A stretch of 63,453 nt of DNA from Neiella holothuriorum (GCF_019457915.1 NZ_JAHZSS010000025.1:1-63453); one strand, 5' to 3'. Positions 47,120 to 57,559 are shown, counted from the first letter of the stretch. The notes: generated from the sequence alone by a model not told the origin. Numbers and translations: made by a program.

Positions 47120-48274
47120 TTAGTTGGCTCGCTCGATATTCGCTTGACTGGCTTTAGTCTCGGCAACAACTTTTTCCCAGCTAAAATCATAAGGCAGCGA
47201 CGGGTTGGTATGGAGCAACGAAAACTGGCGATAATCGATATCGCCATCATCCAGCGCTTTGATTGCCGCTTTGATTGCCACAACATTTTGCTGATTGGCA
47301 GGTGCTAGCTCCGTTTTGAACTGAACCGTTTCTTTCGCAAAATCCGCACCACCAAAATAGTCGTGCACTAACACCATCGCCCAAGCCCCTTCCATGAAGT
47401 GACCGCCATAGGATACATCTAATTGACCATCGGAAATGGCAGCTAGGCCAGCTTCACTCCAGTCGACGCCGCCAAACAGCATCGTTGGATTTTTATCGGG
47501 AGTCTGCGCAATAGCCGCTTTTCTAGCTTCTAATGCAAGGCTATCACTTGCGGCCCACACTAAATCCGTCTTGGGGAAGCGTGTGAGTAAACCAGTCGCA
47601 ATGGCACTGGTTTTGTGGGCTCGCCAATCTGTATGTACCAATTGTTTAAGCGTTGTGCTGCTCTGCTGTTCGACCGCTCGATGTAAACCTTTATCTCGTT
47701 CAAGCGTGGTGGCAACACTTCGTAGCCCACTTAGCGCGATCAAGTTGGAGTGGGAATGGTCACGCTGCTTATTCATATCAATCAGGTAATTCGCCAGATC
47801 AAAGCCGACTTTTTCATCATCCGCAGCCATATTGCCTATCCATTGGCTAAAACGTTCACGAGGTCGTTTTACCTTGCTACGTTCATCAGCCGGCACACTA
47901 CTATTGATAATGAAGGATTTAACACCGGCGTGTTCAGCGGCTTTAAGCACAACCTCGCCGCGCTGCCGGATATAGATATAAATGAGGACATCAGGAGGCT
48001 GGTTTGATTCAATTTCGGCCAACAGGCTGGAAATGTAATGGCCCCGATTACTATCACCGTATAAGATCTTGAGCTCGATCCCGAGGTCATCTGCAGCATG
48101 CTGCATTTGCTCCGTTAAACGCCCCCAAAAAGGAACGCTGGGTGAAGCCGGATTGATAAAGGTGACCCGAATTGGCGCATCATCACTGGCTGACGCGCAG
48201 TTAAGATATAACAGCGAGCTGATGACAATGCTTTTTAACAACAGTAGCAAGTTGCGGCTAAACACTAAACTCAT
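47120..48274 (-). CDS. Orphan periplasmic sugar-type substrate-binding protein
   Basis: About 384 residues with a signal peptide (SIVISSLLYLNCASAS). The fold is that of type I periplasmic binding proteins (RbsB/LuxP-like): IRVTFINPASPSVPFWGRLTEQ, PPDVLIYIYIRQRGEVVLKAAEHAGVK, AASDSLALEARKAAI and FGGVDWSEAGLAAISDGQLDVSYGGHF. No ABC permease or ATPase is next to it. The ATG at 48274 has GGAG 4-5 nt upstream; a further ATG at 48292 does not. It may act as a ligand sensor for a membrane signalling protein, as related orphan proteins do. Confidence 0.82.
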   Translation of the reverse strand: MSLVFSRNLLLLLKSIVISSLLYLNCASASDDAPIRVTFINPASPSVPFWGRLTEQMQHAADDLGIELKILYGDSNRGHYISSLLAEIESNQPPDVLIYIYIRQRGEVVLKAAEHAGVKSFIINSSVPADERSKVKRPRERFSQWIGNMAADDEKVGFDLANYLIDMNKQRDHSHSNLIALSGLRSVATTLERDKGLHRAVEQQSSTTLKQLVHTDWRAHKTSAIATGLLTRFPKTDLVWAASDSLALEARKAAIAQTPDKNPTMLFGGVDWSEAGLAAISDGQLDVSYGGHFMEGAWAMVLVHDYFGGADFAKETVQFKTELAPANQQNVVAIKAAIKALDDGDIDYRQFSLLHTNPSLPYDFSWEKVVAETKASQANIERAN

Positions 48275-48603
48275 TGGGCTCCAGTACTTCATTAGCTGTT
48301 CGCAATGGCTAGCAGTCTATACAGCTGCCGAGCGACGATCATGAATCACCAATTGAAATTTGTAGCTTGTCACATTCGCATTACCCATTCGGTGTAAATA
48401 TGAACAAACCATCGACAAACCGAAGAAACATGGTCACCAATTAATTGACGGTTTCACCTTAGGCAGCAAGCTTCGACTAAGCACACCAGAAAGCATGTTG
48501 AGCGGTAACATCGCATCTCTTCGCATTCAGTCAATCATAGCCTAGCCTTGAATTTTCACGCCAACGCTGCTGGAGGAAACACAATTTTGCTCACGCATGC
48601 TGG
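48275..48603. other. Gene-free gap
   Basis: I see no gene, RNA or clear terminator between the M23 peptidase stop and the binding-protein start. The region should contain the promoter of the leftward binding-protein gene. Confidence 0.5.
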
Positions 48604-49434
48604 CTAGTTGGAGTCACTCTTTTGTGGCATCGGCGGCACCAGTAACTGAGGATCGACTCGAGCCGATTTCCAATTCATTCGCCAATCTAAATGGGCACCA
48701 GTAACACGGCCCGTTGCACCGATAAGAGCCACAGCTTGACCTTGCTTAACAGTCGCGCCCTGCTCGACTAAAGCGCCAGACAAATGCAGAAATGTTGAAT
48801 TAACGCCAAAGCCATGATCAATGATCATGGTGCCGCCAGAATAAAACATGTCGGGTACCCACAGCACCACGACGCCATCAGCCGGCGCCATCACTTCGGT
48901 CCCGGTTGGGCGGGCAATATCAACGCCAAAATGCGGCCTGCGCGGTTCACCATTGTAAAACCGCTGGCTGCCATACACACCAGAAATCGGCCCTTCGACA
49001 GGCCAGATAAAGTCTTGCATAAAATCGAGTCGTTCGGTGACCGGCGCTCGTGCGGAGGCAACCATACGATTATCTTGCTGGGCGCGTTCAACATCCGCAG
49101 GATTGGGATTCATGATACGTTTGGCAATGCCTTCGATACGCTGAATGTTAAACTCACGCTCAATAATGTCGATGGTCGTTCGCGTTTCAACGCCGTTTCG
49201 GTCAACCGAAACTAACTCGCGAGAGCCCGTTTCATCGCGCCCTAAGCCAAAAACAAATTCACCGGCGGGGCCAACTTCAAGCGATTGATCTTGATAAGTA
49301 ACACTTGCGCCGGGCGCTACTTGACCGCGAATTAATGCGCCTTGAATTGGTTTTGCCAACAGCTCTATTTGAGCCGTCGCGACGCTCGACCAGCACAGCG
49401 ATACAGCCAATAACGTGCGTATCATATTATTCAT
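48604..49434 (-). CDS. M23 family exported metallopeptidase
   Basis: About 276 residues with a signal peptide (TLLAVSLCWSSVATAQ). A beta-rich N-terminal domain of the type seen before LytM domains (GALIRGQVAPGASVTYQDQSL) is followed by the M23/LytM domain: GVYGSQRFYNGEPRRPHFGVDIA supplies the first His and Asp ligands, and GATGRVTGAHLDWRMNW supplies the last His. It probably cleaves peptidoglycan crosslinks or acts as an amidase activator. The ATG at 49434 overlaps the 3' end of the PTPS-like gene by 8 nt. Confidence 0.9.
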   Translation of the reverse strand: MNNMIRTLLAVSLCWSSVATAQIELLAKPIQGALIRGQVAPGASVTYQDQSLEVGPAGEFVFGLGRDETGSRELVSVDRNGVETRTTIDIIEREFNIQRIEGIAKRIMNPNPADVERAQQDNRMVASARAPVTERLDFMQDFIWPVEGPISGVYGSQRFYNGEPRRPHFGVDIARPTGTEVMAPADGVVVLWVPDMFYSGGTMIIDHGFGVNSTFLHLSGALVEQGATVKQGQAVALIGATGRVTGAHLDWRMNWKSARVDPQLLVPPMPQKSDSN

Positions 49435-50308
49435 CACTTGCAATGGCTCCTTTGCCCACACCTTCATAAGCGTAAATGGTAATTGCCCCTGTCACTTCTG
49501 GCCATTTATGAGTTTCGCGTAGTAAATAGTCTGCCAAGCATTCTACGGTCGTGTCGGTATCGATTAGCTCAACGGCATTGCGAGGCATGATGAGTTCGAA
49601 TAAGCCTTGGCCAGAGACATAACTGAATCCGTAGTGACTTTGATCTCCAAGTTGAGATGCTGCATTTGAGCGATGCATATCGGCTAATTGTCTGCGGTCT
49701 TCCACACTGGCTAAATAAATATCTTGCCAACGCTCTGCCCAACGCTGCTCCAATAATTCGCTGCGAACACCGGCGTGCCACACTTCAATCATTGAACGAT
49801 GCCCATGGGCAATACGCTGGCAATTGCCATCATGCTTTTTCAAACCATGGGTATAGTGATAACAGGCTGAATCTAGCTCTTCTTCGCGCAAGGTGAGATC
49901 AACTCTCACAACGTTGTCTGGCAAGTAACGAGGGATGATGGCCGCCAAATAATCAGTCACCGAACGCGCCGTAATGGCTTCGGTCGGCAATAATGCAAGG
50001 CCTTGTGATGGGCAATACAAGTGGATACTGCCGCCCGCGCCATCAAAGTCGAGCCAGCGCATGTCATGGTCACCTTCGGTCAAGGTGACTGCTTGATGCC
50101 CAGCTGGCACCAATAATTTATGATCAACTTCTTCGTCAATAATGGCTTTTAAGCGCTTTTTAACCTGACCAAAGTCCAGCACCATGCTTTGTTGGTCCAA
50201 TTGGCCATGAAGCACAACGTCAACAATCCAGCTTTGGCCAACCATTCCACGGTTTGGGCACAAATAGGAGGAATCAATAACAGTGAGATCTTTTACAAAC
50301 AGTTGCAT
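49427..50308 (-). CDS. Two-domain 6-pyruvoyl-tetrahydropterin synthase/QueD-like protein
   Basis: About 293 residues, twice the length of QueD. The first half resembles PTPS (DLTVIDSSYLCPNRGMVGQSWIVDVVLHG, VLDFGQVKKRLKAII, DHKLLVP, and VRVDLTLREEEL). The second half (from about residue 150) repeats the fold (GLKKHDGNCQRIAHGHRSMIEV, ELIDTDTTVECLADYLL). The zinc His cluster of a real PTPS is best kept in the second half (NCQRIAHGHR); the first half has lost it, so only one half may be catalytic. The product could be a queuosine precursor or a pterin. It is co-transcribed with the M23 gene. Confidence 0.82.
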   Translation of the reverse strand: MQLFVKDLTVIDSSYLCPNRGMVGQSWIVDVVLHGQLDQQSMVLDFGQVKKRLKAIIDEEVDHKLLVPAGHQAVTLTEGDHDMRWLDFDGAGGSIHLYCPSQGLALLPTEAITARSVTDYLAAIIPRYLPDNVVRVDLTLREEELDSACYHYTHGLKKHDGNCQRIAHGHRSMIEVWHAGVRSELLEQRWAERWQDIYLASVEDRRQLADMHRSNAASQLGDQSHYGFSYVSGQGLFELIMPRNAVELIDTDTTVECLADYLLRETHKWPEVTGAITIYAYEGVGKGAIASDE

Positions 50309-50405
50309 GCTGACCAACTAATAACTTCTTAAAACTCAATGAGCGGTTGCGTAATTGAGGCTCAGTATACAGCGCCAGTCAGCATTTGCGCATTTTAATC
50401 GTCAC

Positions 50406-52205
50406 TCACAGCATGACTTCATATTGTGACACATCGCCTTTATCTGTTGCTTCATCCCGATAGATCACAACCCGATTTCGACCTGCCGACTTGGCTTCAT
50501 ACAAGGCTTCGTCAGCCCGCCGAATAATGGTTTCTAATGGAAGGTTAACGCCTGAAACTGATGCCACGCCATAGCTGGCGGTGACTTCAATCTGCTGCGG
50601 CATTTGATTACTAATGGTCATCAAGTTTTGACGGCAACGCTCAATAATAGACAGGCTCTGTTGCTGACTACTACCGGGTAGAAAAATTGCGAACTCTTCG
50701 CCGCCGGTGCGACCAATAATGTCACGTTTACGCAATGCTTGACTCAGTTGGGTGGCCACGTGCCGCAACACTTCGTCGCCGACTGCGTGCCCAAAGGTGT
50801 CATTGACCGACTTGAAATAATCAACATCAATCATCACGACAGTGAAGTGGCTCTGCTCTAACAAGCACGAGCGATAGCGAGCCTCTGCTAATTCTAGAGA
50901 GTAGCGGCGATTGAAAATATTGGTCAGCGAGTCCGTTTGCGACAACAAGCGATAATGCTTGTGTTCTTTTCGAGAACGGATCAGCAGCACAAATAAAAGC
51001 GCACAAGCACTGCATGTGGCAAACAAACCAAGAATAATTAGCCACCTGTGGTTGATGATGGCTTCTTTTCGCATATCTGCGAGCTCATTTTGGGTGTTGA
51101 ACAGGTTTATTTTTTGCTGTTCAGCGGTAGAGCTGAAACGGGCTTTTAAGTATGCCAGACGTATCGCCTTCGTTTGCCCGAGAGCCTGCTCTGAGGCATA
51201 GAATAAACGACGTTCAAATTCGAGTGCTTTATCCAAATTCCCTTGTCGCTCGGCAACCAAGCTCGCCACTTGGTAAGCGTCCGCTAGACTCTGCCACTGT
51301 TGCAACTGACTCGCTAGCAAGATGGCTTGTTGGCTGTGTTCTAAGGCTTTGGTTAATTGCTGTTGTCGTAAATAGAGCTGCGCCAAACTGACTTGAGCCG
51401 TAACAATGCCAGCTTTAAAGCCATTGCTTTGCAAAATATCCAAGCCCCGCAACAATGCGTCTAGGGCTTCTTGTTCTTTTTGTTGGTAGCCGAACATTCG
51501 CCCCAACCCAATTAAACCCACGCCTACAAACAAGGTTTCTTGATTGGCTTGGCAGAGTTCAATTTGTTGTTCAAACAAGTTTGCCGCTCGGCTCAGCTGC
51601 TTCGTCAGATAAGCAAGCTTTGCGCTGACATACATTGACGAGCAGGCAAATTTCGCACTACCAAGCTGCTCAGCAATGAGCTTTGCTTGTTCAATCCGAA
51701 ATGCTGCTTGATCGTAAATTTGAGCATTGCTGAACAGGTTCCCTGCGGCAGACAGCACATCGTAACGTTGGCGCAAAGGGGTTTCGTCTGACAGCAACAA
51801 CTCGCTTTGGTAGAGGTATAAAAATGCCGCTTCATAATCGCCGCGAATAGCAGCAAGATTCAGTAACAACGCATAAGCAGACAACTGTTGTGCAGGTAAT
51901 TCACGTTGCTGGGCAATGGCCGATGCGAGTTGCTCAGCTTCGTTATAATCACCATTGATCAAGGCTAACTGAGCTTTAAACAAGCTTAGCCGAGCTTGTT
52001 GCGCTAAGTTCATCTCGTCATGACGCTGCGCCAACTGTTTCAGTTGTTGTTGCTGAACCGACGCACTATGCCATTGAAGCGCTTCGAGCTCTTGGAGCGC
52101 AACTTCCACATCAGGCATTGGCTGAGCGTAGCCCAATAATGGCACGGCCAACATGAAGCTAGCGAAACCTGTTGCAATCAGATGGCGGAATAAGTTGCGA
52201 AGCAT
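50406..52205 (-). CDS. TPR-GGDEF diguanylate cyclase, membrane-bound
   Basis: A 599-residue protein with a signal peptide (FASFMLAVPLLGYAQ). A periplasmic helical TPR-like repeat region occupies about residues 30-370, followed by one transmembrane helix (WLIILGLFATCSACALLFVLLI, about 390-411) and a cytoplasmic GGDEF domain. The active site is RTGGEEF, a catalytic variant; an I-site RxxD is seen about five residues upstream as RKRD. It makes c-di-GMP in response to envelope signals. It is monocistronic, with no phosphodiesterase partner nearby. Confidence 0.94.
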   Translation of the reverse strand: MLRNLFRHLIATGFASFMLAVPLLGYAQPMPDVEVALQELEALQWHSASVQQQQLKQLAQRHDEMNLAQQARLSLFKAQLALINGDYNEAEQLASAIAQQRELPAQQLSAYALLLNLAAIRGDYEAAFLYLYQSELLLSDETPLRQRYDVLSAAGNLFSNAQIYDQAAFRIEQAKLIAEQLGSAKFACSSMYVSAKLAYLTKQLSRAANLFEQQIELCQANQETLFVGVGLIGLGRMFGYQQKEQEALDALLRGLDILQSNGFKAGIVTAQVSLAQLYLRQQQLTKALEHSQQAILLASQLQQWQSLADAYQVASLVAERQGNLDKALEFERRLFYASEQALGQTKAIRLAYLKARFSSTAEQQKINLFNTQNELADMRKEAIINHRWLIILGLFATCSACALLFVLLIRSRKEHKHYRLLSQTDSLTNIFNRRYSLELAEARYRSCLLEQSHFTVVMIDVDYFKSVNDTFGHAVGDEVLRHVATQLSQALRKRDIIGRTGGEEFAIFLPGSSQQQSLSIIERCRQNLMTISNQMPQQIEVTASYGVASVSGVNLPLETIIRRADEALYEAKSAGRNRVVIYRDEATDKGDVSQYEVML

Positions 52206-52373
52206 GTATTTCTTAGTCGGGAAGACGAGTTCTTAAGGTTGGAGAACTATCGCATAAATTATACAAGTTTGAGTTGTTACTCAATAAAACTATTGCTCTT
52301 GCAGCCGATGAAAGCATCACGAAGTTCAAGCTCGAGTTTTGTTCATCAAGTAAAACAAGAAGTAACGCGAATA

Positions 52374-52398
52374 AAAAAGCCGGCAATGCCGGCTTTTA
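52374..52398 (-). terminator. Rho-independent terminator after malK
   Basis: AAAAGCCGGCA and TGCCGGCTTTT form a perfect stem, with U-tracts on both strands, 36 bp past the malK stop. It also serves the divergent side. Confidence 0.85.
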
Positions 52399-52433
52399 AG
52401 GTTTTAACGTTATTTGGCGAGCCAAATCATCGC

Positions 52434-53579
52434 TTATGTCAGTTTGGACGTGGTGTACTTGGCTTTACGAGGAAATGCTTGTTCGTTTGCGTCGAACAAA
52501 TAACATGCATCAGCCGGAATACCAATTTGGTATTTCTGACCTGCATGTACGTCAACTTCGGCTTCCGCTTTAACCGTAAAGTCTTGCTCATCAATTGTCA
52601 TATAAATAAATGACTCTGCGCCTAAGTGCTCAGCCACCATGACATCACCAGCAATACAACTGTCAGCATGGGGATGATCGGTGGTGACCAAGTGCTCAGG
52701 GCGAATACCTAGCTCAACTTCATCGCCGACTTGCGCTCTAGACGCATCAATCGAAGCGGAAATAATATCACCCGTCGTTAATTTCACCTTACAGCCGGCG
52801 TCACTAATTTCCAGCAGCTCACCTTTTAAAAAGTTCATTTTGGGTGAGCCAATAAAGCCACCAACAAACTTGTTGGCAGGATTATGATAAAGCTCTAATG
52901 GCGAACCAAATTGCTCTAAATTAGTGGCCGCATTTGGATCCAAAGGACTCAAAACCACAATTTTGTCAGCCAACGTCATGGCTTCCACCTGATCGTGGGT
53001 GACGTAAATGATGGTGGACTCCAGTTCTTTATGTAGCTTGGCAATCTCAATCCGCATTTTCACGCGAAGTGCTGCATCCAAGTTAGACAAGGGTTCATCA
53101 AACAAAAACACCGCCGGTTGCTGAACAATACAGCGCCCAATAGCAACCCGCTGACGCTGACCACCGGAAAGCGCTTTTGGCTTCCGATCAAGCAATGGCG
53201 TTAACCCCAATATATCTGAGGCTGCATCCACGCGCTTTTTGATCTCCGCTTTTTCGACTTTCTTCAGCTTAAGACCAAACGCCATGTTTTCGTACAGATC
53301 CATGTGTGGATAAAGTGCATAGGACTGAAACACCATCCCCACGTTACGGCCGACGGGTGGCACGTCATTCATGTGTTTGCCACCAATTTCTAACTCGCCC
53401 GACGTAATATCTTCAAGGCCTGCAATCATGCGCAACAGCGTGGATTTACCACAACCGGATGGGCCAACAAAGACCACAAATTCACCGTCTTTGATATTTA
53501 GATTAATGTCGCGCAGCGTGTCTTGGTGGACCGCTGGGTCATAATTTTTTCTAACACTATTTAGGACTACTTCAGCCAT
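52434..53579 (-). CDS. malK: Maltose/maltodextrin ABC transporter ATP-binding protein
   Basis: A 381-residue ATPase: Walker A GPSGCGKSTLLR, Q-loop VFQSYALYPHM, ABC signature LSGGQRQRVAIGR, Walker B VFLFDEPLSNLD and H-loop YVTHDQ. A C-terminal regulatory OB-type domain follows (VELGIRPEHL, DACYLFDANEQAFPR). Unlike E. coli MalK, the gene is the last of malEFGK in one direction, so the operon is not split in divergent halves. EIIA/MalT-type control by this domain cannot be judged here. Confidence 0.95.
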   Translation of the reverse strand: MAEVVLNSVRKNYDPAVHQDTLRDINLNIKDGEFVVFVGPSGCGKSTLLRMIAGLEDITSGELEIGGKHMNDVPPVGRNVGMVFQSYALYPHMDLYENMAFGLKLKKVEKAEIKKRVDAASDILGLTPLLDRKPKALSGGQRQRVAIGRCIVQQPAVFLFDEPLSNLDAALRVKMRIEIAKLHKELESTIIYVTHDQVEAMTLADKIVVLSPLDPNAATNLEQFGSPLELYHNPANKFVGGFIGSPKMNFLKGELLEISDAGCKVKLTTGDIISASIDASRAQVGDEVELGIRPEHLVTTDHPHADSCIAGDVMVAEHLGAESFIYMTIDEQDFTVKAEAEVDVHAGQKYQIGIPADACYLFDANEQAFPRKAKYTTSKLT

Positions 53580-53626
53580 TTCAGACTCCGAATTCTTTAC
53601 GATTATTCATCAAATTTGTGCAGGGA

Positions 53627-54517
53627 TTAGCCTTTCACGCCGCCAGCAGTCAAACCGCCGACCAGCCAGCGTTGAGCCAGCAAAAATACAAACGTAATTG
53701 GCAAACCAGACATAACCGCAGCAGCGGCGAAGTCGCCCCATAAGTAATTTTGTTCATATAGGTATTGTTGCGCACCAACGGCCAAGGTGTACTTGTTCAC
53801 ATCCGTCATCAACAGTGATGCAACAGGCACCTCAGTAATGGCCGCAATAAACGACAAGATGAACACCACCGCTAAAATTGGCACCGACAGTGGTAACAGA
53901 ACCAATCGGAAAGCCTGCCATGGCGTAGCACCATCAATCGCAGCAGCCTCTTCAAGCGACGAATCAATGGTTTCGAAGTAGCCTTTGATGGTCCACACGT
54001 GCAGTGCAATACCTGATAAGTAAATGAAAATTAGACCGGCATGGGTGTTAAGCCCTAACGCGGGAATATGCTGACCAATTTTGTCGAACATGGCGTAAAT
54101 CGCCACCAACGCCAATACAGATGGGAACATCTGGAAAATCAGCATGCCGTTCAAAATTGTCTGCTTGCCGGAAAAACGCATCCGAGCAAACGCATAAGCA
54201 CATGTTGTAGACAACACCACAATCAAGGCTGCCGTAATACCGGCCACTTTGATGGAGTTCCACAACCAAGTCAGTACAGGAAATGGCGGTGGTTTAATTG
54301 AGCCGTCTTCCATCACCACAGGTATACCCAGCGCTAAGCGCCAGTGATCCAATGATGGGTTTTCTGGAATAATGCTGCCGATCGCAAAATTACCTTCACG
54401 AAACGAGATTGCGATGATCATCAGTAGTGGAAAGATAATCAGCGTTAAAAAGAACCACATAAAGACATGCGTGCCTAAGATGCGATACTTAATTGATTTA
54501 GGTTGAACAATTGCCAT
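53627..54517 (-). CDS. malG: Maltose ABC transporter permease MalG
   Basis: A 296-residue inner-membrane permease with six hydrophobic spans and the EAA loop [26 protein letters not shown], which docks on MalK. The C-terminus [15 protein letters not shown] matches MalG, where the tail reaches into the ATPase dimer. It lies 12 bp after malF. Confidence 0.96.
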   Translation of the reverse strand: MAIVQPKSIKYRILGTHVFMWFFLTLIIFPLLMIIAISFREGNFAIGSIIPENPSLDHWRLALGIPVVMEDGSIKPPPFPVLTWLWNSIKVAGITAALIVVLSTTCAYAFARMRFSGKQTILNGMLIFQMFPSVLALVAIYAMFDKIGQHIPALGLNTHAGLIFIYLSGIALHVWTIKGYFETIDSSLEEAAAIDGATPWQAFRLVLLPLSVPILAVVFILSFIAAITEVPVASLLMTDVNKYTLAVGAQQYLYEQNYLWGDFAAAAVMSGLPITFVFLLAQRWLVGGLTAGGVKG

Positions 54518-54529
54518 CGTATCGTCTCC

Positions 54530-56170
54530 TTAGTTTTCAGCTTTGGTTAGTCTTAGGTTCAAAATAGCGAGCGCACCAACCATGATGAAAATAAGCGCGG
54601 CAATGGCACTTGCCAGACCATAATCCTGTCCAGATCCTTCAAATGCGATCCGATAGGTATAGCTCACCAACAAGTCGGTGTGGCCAGCAGGCGTTGTTGC
54701 TTCAACAATATTTGGGTCACCTTTTGTAAGTAACAAGATCAACACAAAGTTATTGAAGTTAAAGGCAAATGATGCAATGAGCAGTGGTGTCAAAGGCTTC
54801 ATCAGCAGCGGCACGGTAATCTTGAAAAAGTTACCTACCGGACCAGATCCGTCCATTGCCGAAGCTTCATACAAGTCCTCTGGAATCGACTTAAGTAATC
54901 CCATGCACAAAATCATCATGTATGGGTAGCCGAGCCAGGTATTAACAATCAACACCATGGTTTTCGCCAGCGTCGGGTCGGTAAACCAATCTGGTTTAAC
55001 CCCAAACAAGCTTTCTAGTGCAAGGTTGATTTCACCAAAGTTTTGATTGAATAAGCCCTTAAAGACGAGAATCGAGATAAACGCCGGTACCGCATAGGGT
55101 AGGATCAGCAAGACTCGGTATACCGCTTTTCCTTTGAGCTGTTCCCATTGAACAAGAGAAGCAAGAACCATCCCTAGCGCCAAGGTTAAGGCAACCGAAG
55201 AGCCAGCAAAGATAACCGTCCAGACAAAAATCTGTAGGAACGGACCTTGAATCCCTTTGTCGGTCATCACCCGCAGGTAGTTTTTCCAACCAACGCCCAC
55301 AGTAAACCCTGGCGGTACTCGCTCACCAATGAACTCTAGGTTGTCATCAACGGGTTGGTAGAAACCGGTATTAAAGTTGGGGCGAAGGAACTCACCAGTA
55401 CGGTTGTTCCGTAAGGTATCGCCGTCTGAAATGATCCGGTGGTTGATTTCCGCGCCGTCTTCCAACAATGAATAAATCGGCTTTAAGGCGGAAAACTTCC
55501 GTAACCCGTTCATTGACAGGCGAACATGACCATCGGGAAGATTTAGCTTAATCGCCGATAGGTGATCACGTAATTGAACCACGGTACGAATTGGTTCAGC
55601 GGGCGTATCCGGCATTGCCGAGGCCACACGCATGTCTACGCCGCCATCAACAAATGGCAAGTTTTTCACTTGTGTGCGACTAGCCGTCATTGCCTGTTTG
55701 TTCATCAACTCTAAGTTGTGAGAAACAAATATCTGCTCAGGGTTATCTTCCGATTGCAAGGCAATCACATAGCGGTCATCGTCACCTTTGTGCAATGAAA
55801 AATCGTACGATCCGCCATCTGTTCGATAGGTTAACGATAATAGATAGTTTTGCGTTCTCTCTAACGTCAGCAGGTTCGTACCCGAGTAGTTAGTGAACGA
55901 AATAAATATGGTATAAACCATTGGAAAGACGATAAAAATCGCCATACCTGCGACACCAGGAAAAATATATCGGTGCGCATACGTGCGTGGGTTGGTAAAT
56001 ACGTAAACGCCAATTGAAATGAGCAGGAGCGTTACAATTGCGAATATATATTCGCCACTGGCGTACATAGCAATGATTGCATAACCACCAATAAGAATGG
56101 TGGCAGCAAGAGCTATGATTTTTAGCCAGAGTCCCACCTTTGAGCTTGATGCAGGGGATGGTGCATCCAT
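54530..56170 (-). CDS. malF: Maltose ABC transporter permease MalF
   Basis: A 546-residue permease with eight spans. It has the large periplasmic P2 loop (about residues 95-280) that contacts MalE, and the EAA loop EDLYEASAMDGSGPVGNFFKITVPLLMKPL. The N-terminal extension (MDAPSPASSSKVG) is Ser/Pro-rich. A hairpin separates it from malE, so its expression should be lower. Confidence 0.96.
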   Translation of the reverse strand: MDAPSPASSSKVGLWLKIIALAATILIGGYAIIAMYASGEYIFAIVTLLLISIGVYVFTNPRTYAHRYIFPGVAGMAIFIVFPMVYTIFISFTNYSGTNLLTLERTQNYLLSLTYRTDGGSYDFSLHKGDDDRYVIALQSEDNPEQIFVSHNLELMNKQAMTASRTQVKNLPFVDGGVDMRVASAMPDTPAEPIRTVVQLRDHLSAIKLNLPDGHVRLSMNGLRKFSALKPIYSLLEDGAEINHRIISDGDTLRNNRTGEFLRPNFNTGFYQPVDDNLEFIGERVPPGFTVGVGWKNYLRVMTDKGIQGPFLQIFVWTVIFAGSSVALTLALGMVLASLVQWEQLKGKAVYRVLLILPYAVPAFISILVFKGLFNQNFGEINLALESLFGVKPDWFTDPTLAKTMVLIVNTWLGYPYMMILCMGLLKSIPEDLYEASAMDGSGPVGNFFKITVPLLMKPLTPLLIASFAFNFNNFVLILLLTKGDPNIVEATTPAGHTDLLVSYTYRIAFEGSGQDYGLASAIAALIFIMVGALAILNLRLTKAEN

Positions 56171-56210
56171 TTTGACAACCTTAATTAAACCTTCGCGTTA
56201 ATAAACACAT

Positions 56211-56232
56211 GGAGGAAGCTAGGCTTCCTCCA
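56211..56232 (-). terminator. Intercistronic malE-malF hairpin
   Basis: GGAGGAAGC and GCTTCCTCC form a 9-bp stem with a short loop 20 bp after malE. There is no strong U-tract. It should protect malE mRNA or attenuate malFGK, comparable in effect to the REP element found at this spot in E. coli. Confidence 0.65.
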
Positions 56233-56252
56233 TTACTGCCGGTTAAATCAAA

Positions 56253-57431
56253 TTACTTCACGATTCGTTTAGCCGCGGTATCAAGCGCATCATCAACACT
56301 TTGTGTGCCTGAAGTGATGTTTTTCAACGCCGATTCCATCGCGCCCCAGAATTTACCCATGGCGTTTACATTCGGCATTGGCTCACCCGCTTGGGCATTA
56401 GCAAACGTAGCAGCAATATTTGGATTACTTGCCAACTCGCTCATGTACTCTTTGTGAGGAACAGCACCTAGCGGAACGTCGGCGTTAACGGTTGACAGAC
56501 CTTCTTTATTCAAGAGGTAGTTTTCCAAGAATTCTTTTGCCAGATCTTTGTTCGGTGAAGCAGCGTTAATTGCGCCAGCAACAACACCAACAAATGGCTT
56601 AGCAGGATTACCGCCAACGCTTGGGATGAAGGTTACGCCGTAGTTGATACCGCTTTTCTCGACGTTGCCCCAAGACCAAGGACCATTAATCATCATGGCA
56701 ACTTCGCCAGAATTAAATTTGGACTCCATCACCGAGTAGTTAGCGCCTGTTGGCATCATGCCATCGTCAATCATTTTCTTGATCAGCGTTGCACCTTGTT
56801 TAGCGCCTTTGCTGTTCACGCCGGTGTCTGCAACATCATAAGAGCCATTGTCATATTTGAATGCATAGGCACCATTTGCTGCCAGTACTGGCCATGTAAA
56901 ATAGGTGTTGTTGTAGTCCCACAAGATGGCGTTCTTGCCTTGTGCTTGCAGTTTTTTGTCAAGAGCTGGAAGCTCTTCAAAGGTTTTTGGAGGATTTGGT
57001 ACTAGGTCTTTGTTGTAAATCAGGCCAATCGCTTCAACAGAAAGTGGGTAGCCATAAACTTTACCGTTGATGGTCACTGCATCCCACGCAAAGTCTTCGA
57101 TAGAAGCTTTCGTTTTTGGAGATGGTTCAACAGGAGAGAGTAAGCCTGCGCCAACCCAGTCGCCATAGCGGTCGTGTGCCCAGAAAAAGATATCTGGACC
57201 ATCACCTGTAGATGCTGCTTGCTGGAATTTTCCCGTTGCATCATCAGGGTGTTGAACTTCGACAGGAATACCTAGTTCTTGCTCAAATTTCTTACCGACT
57301 TCCGCAAGGCCGTTGTAGCCTTTATCGCCATTAATCCATATGAGCAACTTGCCTTCTTCAATTGCAGCAACAGAAGCTGACATACCTAAGGTTGCAACTG
57401 CTACGGCCGTAGCCAACATTGAAGTTTTCAT
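56253..57431 (-). CDS. malE: Maltose/maltodextrin-binding protein
   Basis: A 392-residue periplasmic protein with signal peptide [16 protein letters not shown]. Mature-protein signatures include [54 protein letters not shown], and [30 protein letters not shown], close to E. coli MalE throughout. AAAGGA precedes the ATG. It is the first gene of malEFGK and lies behind three LacI-type operator motifs. Confidence 0.97.
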   Translation of the reverse strand: MKTSMLATAVAVATLGMSASVAAIEEGKLLIWINGDKGYNGLAEVGKKFEQELGIPVEVQHPDDATGKFQQAASTGDGPDIFFWAHDRYGDWVGAGLLSPVEPSPKTKASIEDFAWDAVTINGKVYGYPLSVEAIGLIYNKDLVPNPPKTFEELPALDKKLQAQGKNAILWDYNNTYFTWPVLAANGAYAFKYDNGSYDVADTGVNSKGAKQGATLIKKMIDDGMMPTGANYSVMESKFNSGEVAMMINGPWSWGNVEKSGINYGVTFIPSVGGNPAKPFVGVVAGAINAASPNKDLAKEFLENYLLNKEGLSTVNADVPLGAVPHKEYMSELASNPNIAATFANAQAGEPMPNVNAMGKFWGAMESALKNITSGTQSVDDALDTAAKRIVK

Positions 57432-57559
57432 TCGCCTTTTCCTTTTTTGAGATTATATGAGCTTATGCTCTTGATATTTTTTTTTAGGGGTGGCCCCTAA
57501 CCTAGCCGCCGCAAGTTTAGTTCATGACTAGGTAGAGTCATATGACACAACTCAAACTT

